64,000 nucleotides of DNA, from positions 310,001-374,000 of the forward strand of contig JAMYHL010000028.1 in assembly GCA_025531455.1 (NCBI GenBank), given 5' to 3'. Origin of the DNA: Apiotrichum sp. Y4204. Its lineage: Eukaryota; Basidiomycota; Tremellomycetes; Trichosporonales; Trichosporonaceae. The translations under genes and the position numbers were made by a program. The notes beneath the pieces were generated by a model. That model did not search any database and was not told where the DNA came from. It saw nothing but the letters and a program-made list of their open reading frames with translations. This document shows, one piece after another, positions 9,386-20,390 of this stretch (position 1 is its first letter; the number at the start of each line of letters is the position of its first letter).

Positions 9386-12300
9386 CTAGCGGGTCGTAGC
9401 GGGGGACGAGAAGAACCACGATTCTGATATCAGTGAGGAACGGCCTGATTGACTCACGGCGCTTGGCACTCGCGGCGCTCTCCTCCTGCGCGCGGGTAAG
9501 GGGGTTGTTGGAGAAGACAGAGGTGGCGGGCTGCGCGACGCCGCCGCCGCCGCGGAGCGGCTTGGCGATGCGTGCGTGGTTGTACGCCGGGTGCTGCTGG
9601 GCCTGGACCTCGGCAAAGCGCTCGCGCAGGGCCTGGATCTGCTGCTCGTAGCGCTGGTTCTTCTGGGCGAGACGCGTGTCCGCGTCGTTGAGCAGCGACT
9701 CGAGGTTCTGAATGCGTTCGTTTCGACCAAGCAGCTTGCGCTCGGCGACGCCGACCTCCTTCTTGAGCGCCGTGTTCTGCTCGACAAGCTGCTTCTGCAC
9801 ACTGTTGAGCGCGTCGAGGTTGTGCTCGAGGAACTCGAGCTTGCGCTGCTGGGCACGCGAGTTGGCCGAGCGCGCAATGACCTTGTACTGCTCGCGCACC
9901 TCGTCGAGCTGCATCTCGAGCTCGACCACCTGGGGTCAGAAATGGCCCGCATACCACACCCACCTTCTCGCAGCGGTTCTGGAGATCCTTCATGAGGTTC
10001 TTCTTGATGATCTCAAACTCGGCGTACTGCGCCTCGTACTGCTTGCGGTTGCGCTCGAGCTCGCGCGTCGCGTTGGCAAACGTCTCGCCATCCTTATTGC
10101 CCTCCGAGGTGACTGAGAGCGCGCGGTTGACCTCCTCGTAGGACTGCTTGTACGACTCGACGAGGCCCTGCAGCCGGCGTACCTCGGCGGCGCGGCTTTC
10201 GGCGCGCTCTGTGAGTCCGTTGATCTCGGTGCGCAACCGCTGCTCCTTGGCGCTGAACGATGCCTCGAGCTCGGCCTGCTTGTCAGCCGCGCATTCCCCT
10301 CGATCACTCACCTTGACCTCATCAACCCCTACGCCGCCAGACTTCTTCAGCAGCTCCTCGTGTGCGGCATCACGCTCGGCGAGCAGCTTCTCCACCTCGT
10401 TGGCACGCTTGGTCTGCAGCTCGGCCTCCTCCTGGTGGCTGCGGATGCGCTCCTGGAGCTCGCGCACTTGCTCCTGGTTGACGGCCATGTGTTCGCGGAT
10501 AAGCTCGCTGATCTGCCGGGATGCGTTGGCGTCGCCGTTGGTCTTTGCCGCATCGAGCTGCTTGAGAGCCTGGCGAAGTTTTTCGTTGGCCGCATCGAGC
10601 TGCGTGCCGCCCATGTCAATCTTGGACATCATCTCGTTGAGCATCTCCTGCTTGCGCTTCTCCTTCTCCTCCTCCTTCTCCCGCGCCTGGATCTTCTTGA
10701 GCTCGTCAATCTGCGCCTTCTGCTCCTCAATGTCGCGCTGCAGCTCGACCACCTTTTCCTTGTACGAGTCGAGAGTAATAGACGTGTCCTTTGCGTCAGA
10801 CTCGAGGCGTCCGGACGCGATGCGCAGCTCAGAGAGCTCGTGGGCCATGCCCTCATTCTCCTTCTTCCACGACGACTCTTGCTCGCGGAGGAAGGTGATC
10901 TCTTCCTTGAAGTTGGCAAGCACCTTCTCCTTGGCCGCCAGTTCGCTCTCCTTCTCAGCGAGTTGGTCCGAGAGCTCGTTCTCGCGGCGTAAGAACTCTT
11001 CCCGCTCATCCTTCTCCAGGGGGCCAAACGCCGGCGTGTCCGGTCGGCTGTCGGAAATTGGTGTGGGCACGGGGCTGGGGCCGCTGCTGCTGCTGGCAAG
11101 CTTGCGCGCAACGGGAGCACCAGATTGCGCCCAGTTGGCGGGGTCGACCTTTGCGCCAGAGCGCCACAGCTTGACCTCCTCCTCGAGACGTGCGACGTAC
11201 TCGCGCAGCGACGCAACCTCGTTTGTCGTTTTGATGAGCTTGGCCTTGAGCTCTGCGGGTGAAAGCTCGACGTTGATCCGCGCCTTGTTCTTGATTGACT
11301 TTGCGCGCATACCGAATCGCAGGGTGGAGAGCGTCTCGGCCTCGTTGTACGTTGCGGGCGAGCAGTTGATAATCAGCGTTGTGCGCGAGTTACCACCAAG
11401 CGACTCTTGCAGAATACGCGTGAGTTTCGAGTCACGGTAGGGGATATGCGTAGACTGAGGTTAGCATGTGCACATGCCCCTTTCCCACCTTTCCGTCCGT
11501 GAGCGAGTTGATAACCATTCCGAGTGCCGAAAGACTCTTGTTAATCTTCTTTGCCTCCTCAAGTGTCTGGCCCGATGCACCCGTCTTGCCGACCTTTTCG
11601 GAACCAGCCAAGTCGACGAGGTAGAGGTGACCGCTCTTCTGGCTCCCGGTCTCGGTGTTGCGCTGGTGAATGCCAATGACGAAGATCGAGTGCGAGCGAG
11701 ACGACTCGGCGTTCATATCTGCTGTCAGCTGAAGGAGCTTTTGGTAGCTCACTTGTTGACGAGACGGCACGGCTGGCGCCACCGGCCTTCATCACCTGGA
11801 AGACCTCAGCCTCAGAGCCGACATACACCTCCGTGAGGCCCTTGACGTAGACGCCGCGCGTCTTGTCTTCGTGGATCGAGAGGTTGTCGTTGACGGCTGC
11901 GGTGAGTGGAAATCTCATACTGACACCCACGCGCAAGCAAGTCCTTGATGCGCTCCATGTAGATTTCCATGTAGCTGACCTTTACGGTGTACTCGATGCT
12001 GCTGTCGGCGTTGAGAATCGAGGCAAAGATCTGCTCCGTGATACGGGGAATGAGACCTTTGAGGTCCGGGTTCTCGATGTCCGCGCCCTGGGAGTGAGTG
12101 TGAAGTCGCGTCGCTGGAGTAATGTTGCTGTAGCTATCGAAGAAATGCACCAGCTACGCAGACACCTCCGGGCGAGCTGCTTACCATCATAGCTACGGCG
12201 TCAGCGGAGCCCTCTCACATCCTTTGCCACTCACTGAACGTTTTACCGGATCCCGTCTGGCCGTAACAGAACAGCGTGCCGTTGAAGCCGGTCATGACAT

Positions 12301-12972
12301 CTGCCATCAGCGCGGGCTCGGCAGCGGTGGGCCATGCCGCGCATGCCGCCACATACCCTGCACAATGTCCTTTACGCCAAAGTCAAAGATGTCCTCCTGT
12401 CGCGTCGTCGTGCCGAACACGCGGTCAAACGTGAAGCCTGCGGTGAGTGTAGGCCTCTACCAGAGGGAGGGCCGGAGCGCGGGCATGGCAAGGGTATCAG
12501 TGCAGAGCACGATCCGGGCACGGGCTATGACCTGTACCGAAGAGCGTACGGTCGCGGCCGCCGCCCGACAGCGCACGAGCACGACGCGCACCCTCCTCCC
12601 CTTGTGTGCTCCGAGCCCCGGCACCGTCGCCGCCGCTCAACGTACCATCCTTTTCTGGTCCGGCTGTCCGTCAGCACCATACTTTCCAGCCTGCACGCAC
12701 CGAGGGAGGACGCGCTCTTCATCGCGACGGTCAGGTCGCCCATAATGTTCATGCTCTCGACAGAGTTGGCCTCCTTTTCCATCTTGTTCATCGGTCGGAA
12801 CCTGGTGTGAGCGATGGAGCCCGCTGGGCGAGATGTCGGGAGCTCGGCGCTAGGCAGCCGTGGCCGTGAACCGCGTCCATCACGCCAGACTCACCGACAA
12901 ACAACCTGCCGTTAGCGCCACGCCACTATCTACGACCGCGGTTATACGCACCTTGATGCTCTCGCGCGACAT
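9386..12972 (-). CDS. Kinesin-1 heavy chain (conventional kinesin)
   Basis: Plus-end-directed microtubule motor for vesicle and organelle transport in hyphae and buds. The start at 12972 gives M-S-R-E-S-I-K, continued through an 11-nt exon (12895-12905) as V-V-C-R-F-R-P-M-N. The P-loop is [11 protein letters not shown] near 12260. Switch I is NAESSRSH and switch II is [20 protein letters not shown]. The neck ([11 protein letters not shown]) leads into a long Glu/Lys/Leu-rich coiled coil. The tail has [13 protein letters not shown], the IAK autoinhibition motif that marks kinesin-1. The last intron (34 nt) joins A-K-R to [12 protein letters not shown] and the stop at 9386. With about ten short introns the protein should be close to 950-1000 residues, the usual size for fungal kinesin-1. 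Confidence 0.95.
12895..12905 (-). other. 11-nt micro-exon of kinesin gene
   Basis: Coding exon of only 11 nt. Upstream intron: gtgcgt to aacggcag. Downstream intron: gtgagt to acaccag. It supplies V-V-C and two bases of the Arg codon of the motor's first beta strand (I-K-V-V-C-R-F-R-P). Without it the frame breaks. Confidence 0.8.
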
Positions 12973-13685
12973 GGCGGGCGGCGCGGCGGGGGTCAAGAGG
13001 GAGGAAAGAAGGGTGTCAGATTGGTGGAGTGAGGTGAAGTGTTCAGTTGGCGATGGGGAGTGTGGTGATGGGAGTCACGAGTCCGGCCGTGACGATGCGT
13101 GTTTCACGCGGGCACAGGGTTGTATAGGCGGCGAGCTGGTGATTGCCACAAGCGGCTGGTGAGTAAAGGAGTGAAGAGCGCGCCGAGGAGTGTCGCGTCG
13201 CGCTGGGGAGGTGAGGATGTGGGAGATGGAGATGGAGATGAAGGGGAGATGAAGATGGAGATAAGCAGATACCCTCCTTGCCCGTTCAGACTCTGTGGAC
13301 TCTCTCTGGGTCGGACGTTGTTGACGTTTGCCCCTTCCGGGATCACACTTCATTCCCTGTGCGTAGGGTGTGTGACGCGCTCGGCCCGCGTCGGGACGCG
13401 ACAGCGAGAGTAAGGGGGGAGTGAATAAGGTGTGTTCTCATGGGACATGCTCTTGTATTCCCTTTTTTGGATTGCTTCCTTATTTCCTAATGCGTATTTA
13501 TAATCGATTACCACCATACCAGACCCCACCCACTCCATCCCACTCCATCCTGTTCTGACCATCCGACACTCCGAGCTCCGAGACTCATCTCCACACTCCA
13601 GAAAAGATCACTCACCTACACTCCCACTTGACCACATTTCTCGTCCATCACCTCATTTTCGCACCCTCAGCACCCCTCCCCCGCC
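12973..13685. promoter_or_regulatory. Bidirectional promoter region kinesin / PET117
   Basis: 713 bp between divergent start codons. It contains a run of GAGATG-type hexamers at about 13225-13265, which is pyrimidine-rich on the kinesin sense strand. It also contains GTATTTATAA near 13493, a possible TATA element for either gene. No gene seen. Confidence 0.5.
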
Positions 13686-14122
13686 ATGTCCCGCGCATCC
13701 AAGATTTTCCTCGGCGCCAGCCTCGCATTTATGGGCGGCACAATCTGGGGCGTTCACTATCTCCAGCAGCGCGAGTCGGATGTGAGTGTCGCGAAGCTGG
13801 CGAAGCCGGTTTGGGAGGGCTCGAGGCCTCTGTCCTTAGTTTTATTCTCCACCCCCTCTGACAACAGACAATGTACCTAGGCGTCCTGAAGGATGAGGAG
13901 CGCGTGCGCGCCAAGGCTGCTGCCAAGCTCGTGCAGCAGCCCGACGCCGTGGTTGACCCGGACTGCGCGACGTGTGTCATTTCCCCGCCGCCGCAGCTCC
14001 TGGAGGCGCAGAGTGCGGCCGAGCGCGCGAGGGAGCGCGCGGCGAGGGCGAGCGAGTACGAGGCGCAAAAGGAGCTGGCGTCGCGGCTTGTCAAGGAGCA
14101 GTCGAATGAGCGGCTGGTGTAG
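13686..14122 (+). CDS. PET117: Cytochrome c oxidase assembly protein Pet117
   Basis: Small mitochondrial protein needed for assembly of cytochrome c oxidase, in yeast linked to heme a synthase (Cox15). Exon 1 is 13686-13781 and exon 2 13868-14122, separated by an 86-nt intron; the join reads R-E-S-D-T-M-Y-L-G-V. The product is 116 residues. Residues 1-33 (MSRASKIFLGASLAFMGG, then W-G-V-H-Y-L-Q) are the conserved hydrophobic N-terminus of the family, a membrane anchor and targeting region. They are followed by the Y-x-G-V-x-K-D-E-E-R box. The C-terminal half is an Ala/Glu/Arg-rich helix and is longer than in yeast. It is divergent from kinesin and convergent with GSK-3. Confidence 0.9.
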
Positions 14123-14780
14123 AGATTAGACATCCATCCCACTTTACACCCCGCCACTCTGGCGAGTGAGTTTCACCACCGCCATACGCCATATACCCAG
14201 CATCGCATCTACCCATACACCACTCTCCAAAACAACATTGCCACAACATGCACAGTATCATACCAGGCACCTCCACTAGCCTCTGCAGCAGACAGCCCCT
14301 GGCCGCCTGGTGCGCCCATGTTTGTAGTCAATGCATTCATCCAATTCGTACAGGTGAACCCGCTCTCTCGCCTTTTGCCTTGCACTTTGCAAACAATCAT
14401 ACACACCTGTCACCAGGTCCCTCGCGGGCGGGCCGTCCTCCGGGGTGAACCATATCCGTCGCGGAAGAGACGACTTGTGCCGCGCGCGCCGTGCCAAGCC
14501 GCGTAAGGACTTACGGGCGCAGACACACGGCACGGCGGCAAAGACGGCCGCCCGCGATGAAAAGTAGGAAGCGGGGAGAAGGACAGCAAAAGGAAAGACA
14601 AAGAGAAAAAAAGAGAAGAAAAGGAGGGGGCATATTATGAAGGGGTTGGCTGGGACAAAGCCGTTATCGATTCGAGGAAAGCGCGAGCGCGGGGTCGAGA
14701 GGGGAGCGTGACAGGTGGGGGCCGGGGCGATGCTGAACGAGACGGAGCGGGCGTTTGGTATCAGGTCCAGAAAGGCGGAA
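14123..14780. other. Convergent 3' spacer, purine tract
   Basis: About 660 nt between the PET117 and GSK-3 stops. There is a purine-rich stretch at about 14570-14630. No gene seen; probably the two 3' untranslated regions. Confidence 0.5.
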
Positions 14781-16293
14781 TTAGTCCAGGCTGATGCGCA
14801 GCTGCTCCAAAGGAATGGGCACAAAGTCGTCAATGTCGATTCCACGCGCACGCAGCTCTGGCTCGGCGTGTTTGGGCACGAGCTTCCGAATCAGGTCCGG
14901 CCGAGTCGACAGCTCCTCCCTCGTAAAGTTGAAGAGCGCGGGCATGTCCTTGCCGTTGGGCAGGCGCGCACCCTCCTGTCGCAGCTCGTCAAAGAACTGG
15001 TGTACAAGAGCCTCGGATGCGCTGGGGGTCAGTGGGCGTAAGCACAGAGGCACTCACGTCAGGCGAGCGGTCGGGGTGTACTCTAGGAGATGGGAGATGA
15101 GGTCAATGGCATCGGCGGGTGTGCGGGGGCGGAAGACTCGGGTGAAGGGGTGCGGCCTAATCTGGGGGAACTTGTGTTCCATGTACTGTGTTGTCAGCAT
15201 GGCGCCTCGAGGATAAACAGTGTAGATATGAACACAGCTAGTGGATGAAGACACAGTTCTCACTGCCTTTCATCCACACAGTCCCCTGTACATCATATCC
15301 TTCCTCCCACTCCACTCACGTTCGGGTTCATGGTCCTGATCTGCTCCCTGGTGGGTGTGCCGAGGACCTTGATGATCTCGACGAGCTGGTCAATGCCCGA
15401 CTCTCCCGGGAAGAGGGGCTGTCCGAGCATGAGCTCTGCCATGACGCATCCCGTGGACCAGATGTCAATGTTGGTCATGTAGTTGGTGGCGCCAAAGATG
15501 AGCTCGGGTGCGCGGTAGTAGCGCGAGCAGATGTAGCTGACGTTTGGTTCGCCGGCGACGAGAATCTTGGCCGAGCCAAAGTCGCAGAGCTTGAGGACGC
15601 CAGTGTTGGGGTTGAGGAGCAGGTTCTGGGGCTTGATGTCGCGGTGGCAGATGCCGACCGAGTGGATGTACGCCAAGGACCGGAGAAGCTGGTACATGTA
15701 GAGCTTGACCTGGAGCATGGGCACAATCTGCTTGAGCTTGGTATAGTAGCGCAGGGAGCGGTAGACGGTCTCGGGGACGTACTCGAGGACGAGGTTGAGG
15801 TAAACCTCGTCCTTCTTCTGGGGGTCAGCATGTCGGGTCGGTGGAGCGCCGCCGGGGGCGCTGGGGCCAGAGTACTTGCCTTGTCGCCGTTCGAGTAGAA
15901 GAACGCCTTGAGGTCGACCACGTTGGGGTGGCTCACGAGACGCATAATCTGGAGTTCACGGTTCTTGAACCGCTTGTCCTGGAGCACCTTTTTGATCGCA
16001 ATCTCCTGTTCTGGGACCTCTGTTCCGTCTGCCAGCTTGGTCGCTGAGGGTTAGTATTGTGTTAGTCATGTGATGTACGCACGGAGCATCTTGGCTGCAA
16101 ACACGACGCCAAAGCTGCCGTTGCCTACGACCTTGTAGTTGGTGTAGGTGATCGACATTTCCTGGCCCGTCTTGCCCTCGTGGGCGGTGACGGTAACCAC
16201 ACGGTTAGGGTCATCCGCGGCTGCGGTCAGCGGTGTTCGAGGTAAGTTGCGAGACGTACACGACACCCTAACCCCGTTAACGAGGTTGCTCAT
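14781..16293 (-). CDS. Glycogen synthase kinase 3 family protein kinase
   Basis: CMGC-group Ser/Thr kinase of the GSK-3 (Rim11/Mck1/Skp1/shaggy) family, a pleiotropic regulator of stress, morphogenesis and carbon metabolism in fungi. The start at 16293 gives M-S-N-L-V-N-G-V-R. The next exon contains [11 protein letters not shown] and the Gly loop [14 protein letters not shown]. The catalytic loop is [14 protein letters not shown], followed by DFGSAK. The activation segment [17 protein letters not shown] contains the Tyr normally autophosphorylated in this family. Further on is [22 protein letters not shown]. The C-terminus ([28 protein letters not shown]) matches the GSK-3 C-lobe extension. 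Several short introns interrupt the gene, and the first ends in ctgaccgcag. The long 4-kb region upstream may carry a long leader. Confidence 0.95.
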
Positions 16294-17914
16294 GGTCTAA
16301 CGAGTCGGGCTAGATATGCACGACAGCAATGCGAGTTGGGTGTTTGGTCAATATGATGGAAGAGCGTGGATTGCAGCAGAAAGGGAGTGGATCGGTAGAG
16401 TGCAGCGGCGGCGGCGGCGGCGGCGGGTTGGGCGGTCGATCGGGGTGCAACCAGCCAGTGGCGTCGAGGCAGCAGGGAAGGATGGAGCGGGGTGGCGGCA
16501 CGGCGAAATGAACCAGGGTGGATGTCGAATGGGAGGCGGTGGAGGATGCGTTGGGAGCGAATGTGGTTTGATGCGAGATGAGAGTGGTAATGAGGGTGAG
16601 AGAAGTGAGGGAGAGAGGAAGAGAGGATGCAGTTGAGAGACGACGAGCGGCGTGACGAAATAGCAAGTCAAAGGTCAAGATTGAGTCATTTGGTGGGGCG
16701 AAGCGAGGAACACCAGTGTCAGCACGAATCACACGCACGAGGAAGAGAAACAGGGTGAGGTTGAGGGATGTGGGATTGTGGATGGGATGGAGATGAACGA
16801 GCAGTGTGCAGACTGCGACTCGAATGCAAAAGGGCTGCCCGATTGCATCGGTATGCGCGGCGAGTGTTTGCTCCGGCCGCGCGGCGATGGGGAGGAGATG
16901 AGTGTGTGCCTGCATCGACTGTGTGATGTGCGGCGTGCACTCCATTGTTGGCGCTCATCCACCAACAAACTTGCCCGCCGAGATGCGTCGCGCACAAAGC
17001 GACAGATGCAGCTGCGGATGCGGATGCGCATATGATGCAGGAATGCAGCGCATGCAGACTCTGCGGGGTGTTGCGAAGGGGGGGTGTGCGACACGTCGTG
17101 GTGGTGGTGATGTGTTGCGGCGAAGTAGGTGGTCATGTGCGCCTTTGCCTTTGATCCAAGCTCATTATCCAGATCCTGCAATCCTGCTTTTTTCCTGCAT
17201 CCAAATGGCGCATGACATGGCGCATGGCAGATGGGCACTCGCGGACCAGGACCGGCGTGGGATGCGATGCGTGATCATTATGGTTATGCCATGGTTATGG
17301 TCCATGGTCCTTGGTCCATGAATTATCGCTGCAACCAGAGACAGCCGCGCCAGCTGCACGCTTCGTGTTGCCTTCTACGCGCAACATACAGCGTGCACGC
17401 ATCTGCAGCAATGTACACCTTCTCTTGGCGGCACGGGCAGTGGCGGCGGCTACACTCTACCTGCACGTGCACCTCGGACAAACACTCTCTGCAAGCGCGG
17501 GGGGAGAGAAGGAAGGGAAGGGAATGCGCACCTTGAAGTAGCAGCGGCGATGTGATTCTCAGCGCCGAGAGTCGGTGAGTAGCCGGCGTCGGACAGGGAG
17601 AAGGGGCGAGAAGGAAGTGATGTCGCACCTGGGGTCGTTGCGATGGGTGTCGTGACTGAGCGCGTGCGGTCTCGGCGATGGGGAGGGTGGATGGATGAAA
17701 GGATGTAGGTGTACCACGGGGTGTGCGGCGGGAGCGGTAGTGTGCTGTTGTTGGTATAAGCTGTGTGTGTGTGTGTGCGTGAGCGTGTGTCACTACCGGG
17801 TGTGGCGGGTGACGTTAGGGGAGGGGGAGGAGTAGGGGGGTAGTGGAAGGGTACGTTGTAGTGTGGAGTAGGTTTGTGATGGGGAGTGTTGGAGTTGTGA
17901 TGGGATGCGAGCAG

Positions 17915-18135
17915 TTGTTGATAGCGCGGGGTGGTAGGTGGTGGTGGTGGTGGTGGTGGGAGGGGGTGTGTGAGGGGGGGAATGGGGGGAGGGGACGGGG
18001 GACGGGGGGGACGAGGGGCAGTCGGCGTGTGTGGAGTGCAAGGCGGGGGCAATGAGAGACCAGGAGGGCGGGGGGTGTGCTCTAGTAGGGTGGATGAGCA
18101 AGGCGGGGGAGGAGAGGGGGAAAGGGGGGGGGAAC
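17915..18135 (+). repeat. G-rich tract with many G runs
   Basis: Plus strand is dominated by (GGT)n followed by repeated runs of four to eight G separated by one to six bases. The arrangement is able to form G-quadruplexes on the plus strand. On the minus strand it reads as a C/T-rich stretch in the sense direction of GSK-3. Confidence 0.8.
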
Positions 18136-20094
18136 CAGGGGGGCGAGCGCTTGACGTACCACCACCACTGTAGCCATGGCCACTACTGTAGCGTGCAGTA
18201 CAGGTGCATGCATGCTAGTGTTGGGTGTGGCAGCCGCGGCAAAAGTGGGCTGTATAGCTGTAGGCCTCACGGGGAGGGGCAGAGAGCCTGCAGCATGAAG
18301 AGCTACAGGGTGCACGCGGAGGGGGAAGGCACATGGGCGGAGGGAGAGGGATGGGCGCGGCGCTGGCTGGCTGGCTGGCTGGGCGCTGGGCGCTGATGCA
18401 CTGGACACTGGACAATCATTTTGGGTTTATTGGATGTAGCGTCAGTGGCCCAGTGGCCAGTGGCCAGTGGCCAGTGGCGTCTGACAAGCTGAACGCTGGA
18501 CATGCTTACAACCCAACTGCTTCTCGTTCTGCTTCTGGTTCTGTCTGCCAGTGCACGTACGCTGCAGTGCTCGCGCTCTATGATCTATGCTCTAGGCGCT
18601 ACGCTGTGCGTTCTGTAGAGCAGTGCGTAGTGCAGTATCGCATGTCCCAAAAGGGGGGTTGCAAAGAAGCATCAATAATGACAGGGGAATCAGACAAGAG
18701 CTCAGCTGGACGCTGTCTCCTCTGACGCTATTGGCTGTGGGATTGAATATCCAGGGGTAAGGCAGGGGGTAGCTCTGCGCCCAGTCTGAGGTTTAGAGGT
18801 GGGTGGGGGGTGTTCCTAATACAGGCTATTTGAAAGCGTGTAATCGGGGCCAATCAGACAGGCACGCCATTAGTAAAATAGACTTACCTGAGCTTTTGAT
18901 GGTCATGCGAGCGACCACCAGAGCCCAGAGCCCAATGCTAAAAGAGTTTGGGTAAGATCTCCTGATCCGCGATCTGGGGGGGGGAGGGTTGCACACTTTG
19001 TGCTCATTCCGTGTTTATTCACCGCAGCCGAGCGGCCAGATTGCAGATATCTATGAATGCACCCAACATGCCCAACAGCTACAACAAGGCCCAATGGCTG
19101 ATCGTCTGATCGTCTGATATGCATGCGTGCCATCCTTCTACCAACTTTAGCGCTCTTTGTAGTGCAAGTACGACGCGCGGTGGATCCCGACACCGGAAAT
19201 GATACCTGGACGCGGATAGAGTATACTCGGAGTTATGCGCCCCGGATGTGTGGCACCCAGGAATCCAGATGACATGAACATGTACATTGTTTCTGCAAGT
19301 GAGCACGGACGGCGTCACGCACACTTCCTGCATCCACTCCTAAGCTCCTACATGCCTACACATCCGCATCCGCGCTCGGAAGCACGCTCTACGGCCGTAT
19401 ACGCACGAGCATGCATAGAATCATAGAATCATAGAAACCACAGAACACAGGACAACCTGATCAGTGAAGCCGCCACCCCTAAACCGGAATGACGTCACCC
19501 GCGTGCCCGCCGCCCAGCACGCCGGCGCGCGGCGGCGGTGTTCAGAGGATACTGTCGGGCGCAGGGCGCAGGGAGGGGGTGTCAATTCCGCTGATCTGGC
19601 TGATCGCGATCGTGCAGAGAAACTAGAGAAAAAACAACTGATCCGTTGATCCGTTGATCCCCTCGGTGATCCGTTGATCCACTACGACTGATGTGCGGGA
19701 TTTTCTCCATTTTTCCACCCATAATGATCTTGACCCCATTTTTATTTGTATAGAGTTCCTTCCGGTCCCCCTTTCTTTCCGCGCGGCACTGGACCACAAA
19801 TTCACAAAGGCATGTGATCATCCCCCGCCGGCGGCATGGGCCGCCGCAAAGCGAGGCGCGGCGCGAAGGCGCGAAGCGAGGCACGAACGTCGATGTACTA
19901 CCTACTGTAGTTTCTGATTCACTCGGTGGATTCATAGACTCGTGGATCGTGTATTATGGATGTGGCGGTCTTGCGGTCTTGCTGGCCCGCTGGATGCCGA
20001 TCGTGCCGACGCCGAGGCCGAGCGGCATGCCTATTGCCTATTGCCTACTGTATATTGTACTATGGTCCCCACGCCGTCCACCCCCAACCCCAAG

Positions 20095-20100
20095 TATAAA
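20095..20100 (+). promoter_or_regulatory. Possible TATA box (plus strand)
   Basis: TATAAA within AAGTATAAAACGG, 36 nt before an ATG at 20136 that opens a 40-codon frame ending at 20258. No homologue is recognised, so this is only a candidate promoter. Confidence 0.25.
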
Positions 20101-20390
20101 ACGGGGTGGGCGGTGCCTGGGCGCGGCAGGAAACAATGTCCTCTGGCCTCCGTCAAACCGTTGTTCGGTGCTGGTCACTAGCCTCTAGCCTGGCCTCTGG
20201 CCTCTGGCCACTGGCTTTCGTCATCGGATCCCTGTCTCCCCTTCCATCAGGCCATTAGTCTTCTTGGCATTCTTTCCATCAGTCCTTCTTGGCCCTTGGC
20301 ATTCTGGCCCTGGGCGGCCGGTGGCCCTGGACATGTGCATACAACATCGATCATTAAAACGTGACGAAATCTCACAACTCTCCCCCTTCT

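Larger units (their letters stand above)
16294..20390. other. 4.1-kb region without a convincing gene
   Basis: Lies upstream of GSK-3 and downstream of ATG2, both minus. It holds simple repeats: a GT run at 17762-17780, a G-rich tract at about 17915-18135, CTGG repeats near 18363-18383, cagtggcc units at 18443-18478 and tgatccgt units near 19636-19680. Open frames here are low-complexity (Pro-, Arg- or Gly-rich) and show no family motif. It may contain a long GSK-3 promoter or leader, or a non-coding transcript; the sequence does not decide. A TATA element with a 40-codon open frame follows at 20095-20258. Confidence 0.5.

Noticed and set aside
17450..18052. 200-codon Pro-rich minus-strand frame
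   Set aside because: The Pro run is the translation of the G-rich repeat tract. The end part looks slightly more protein-like, but there is no motif to support a gene.
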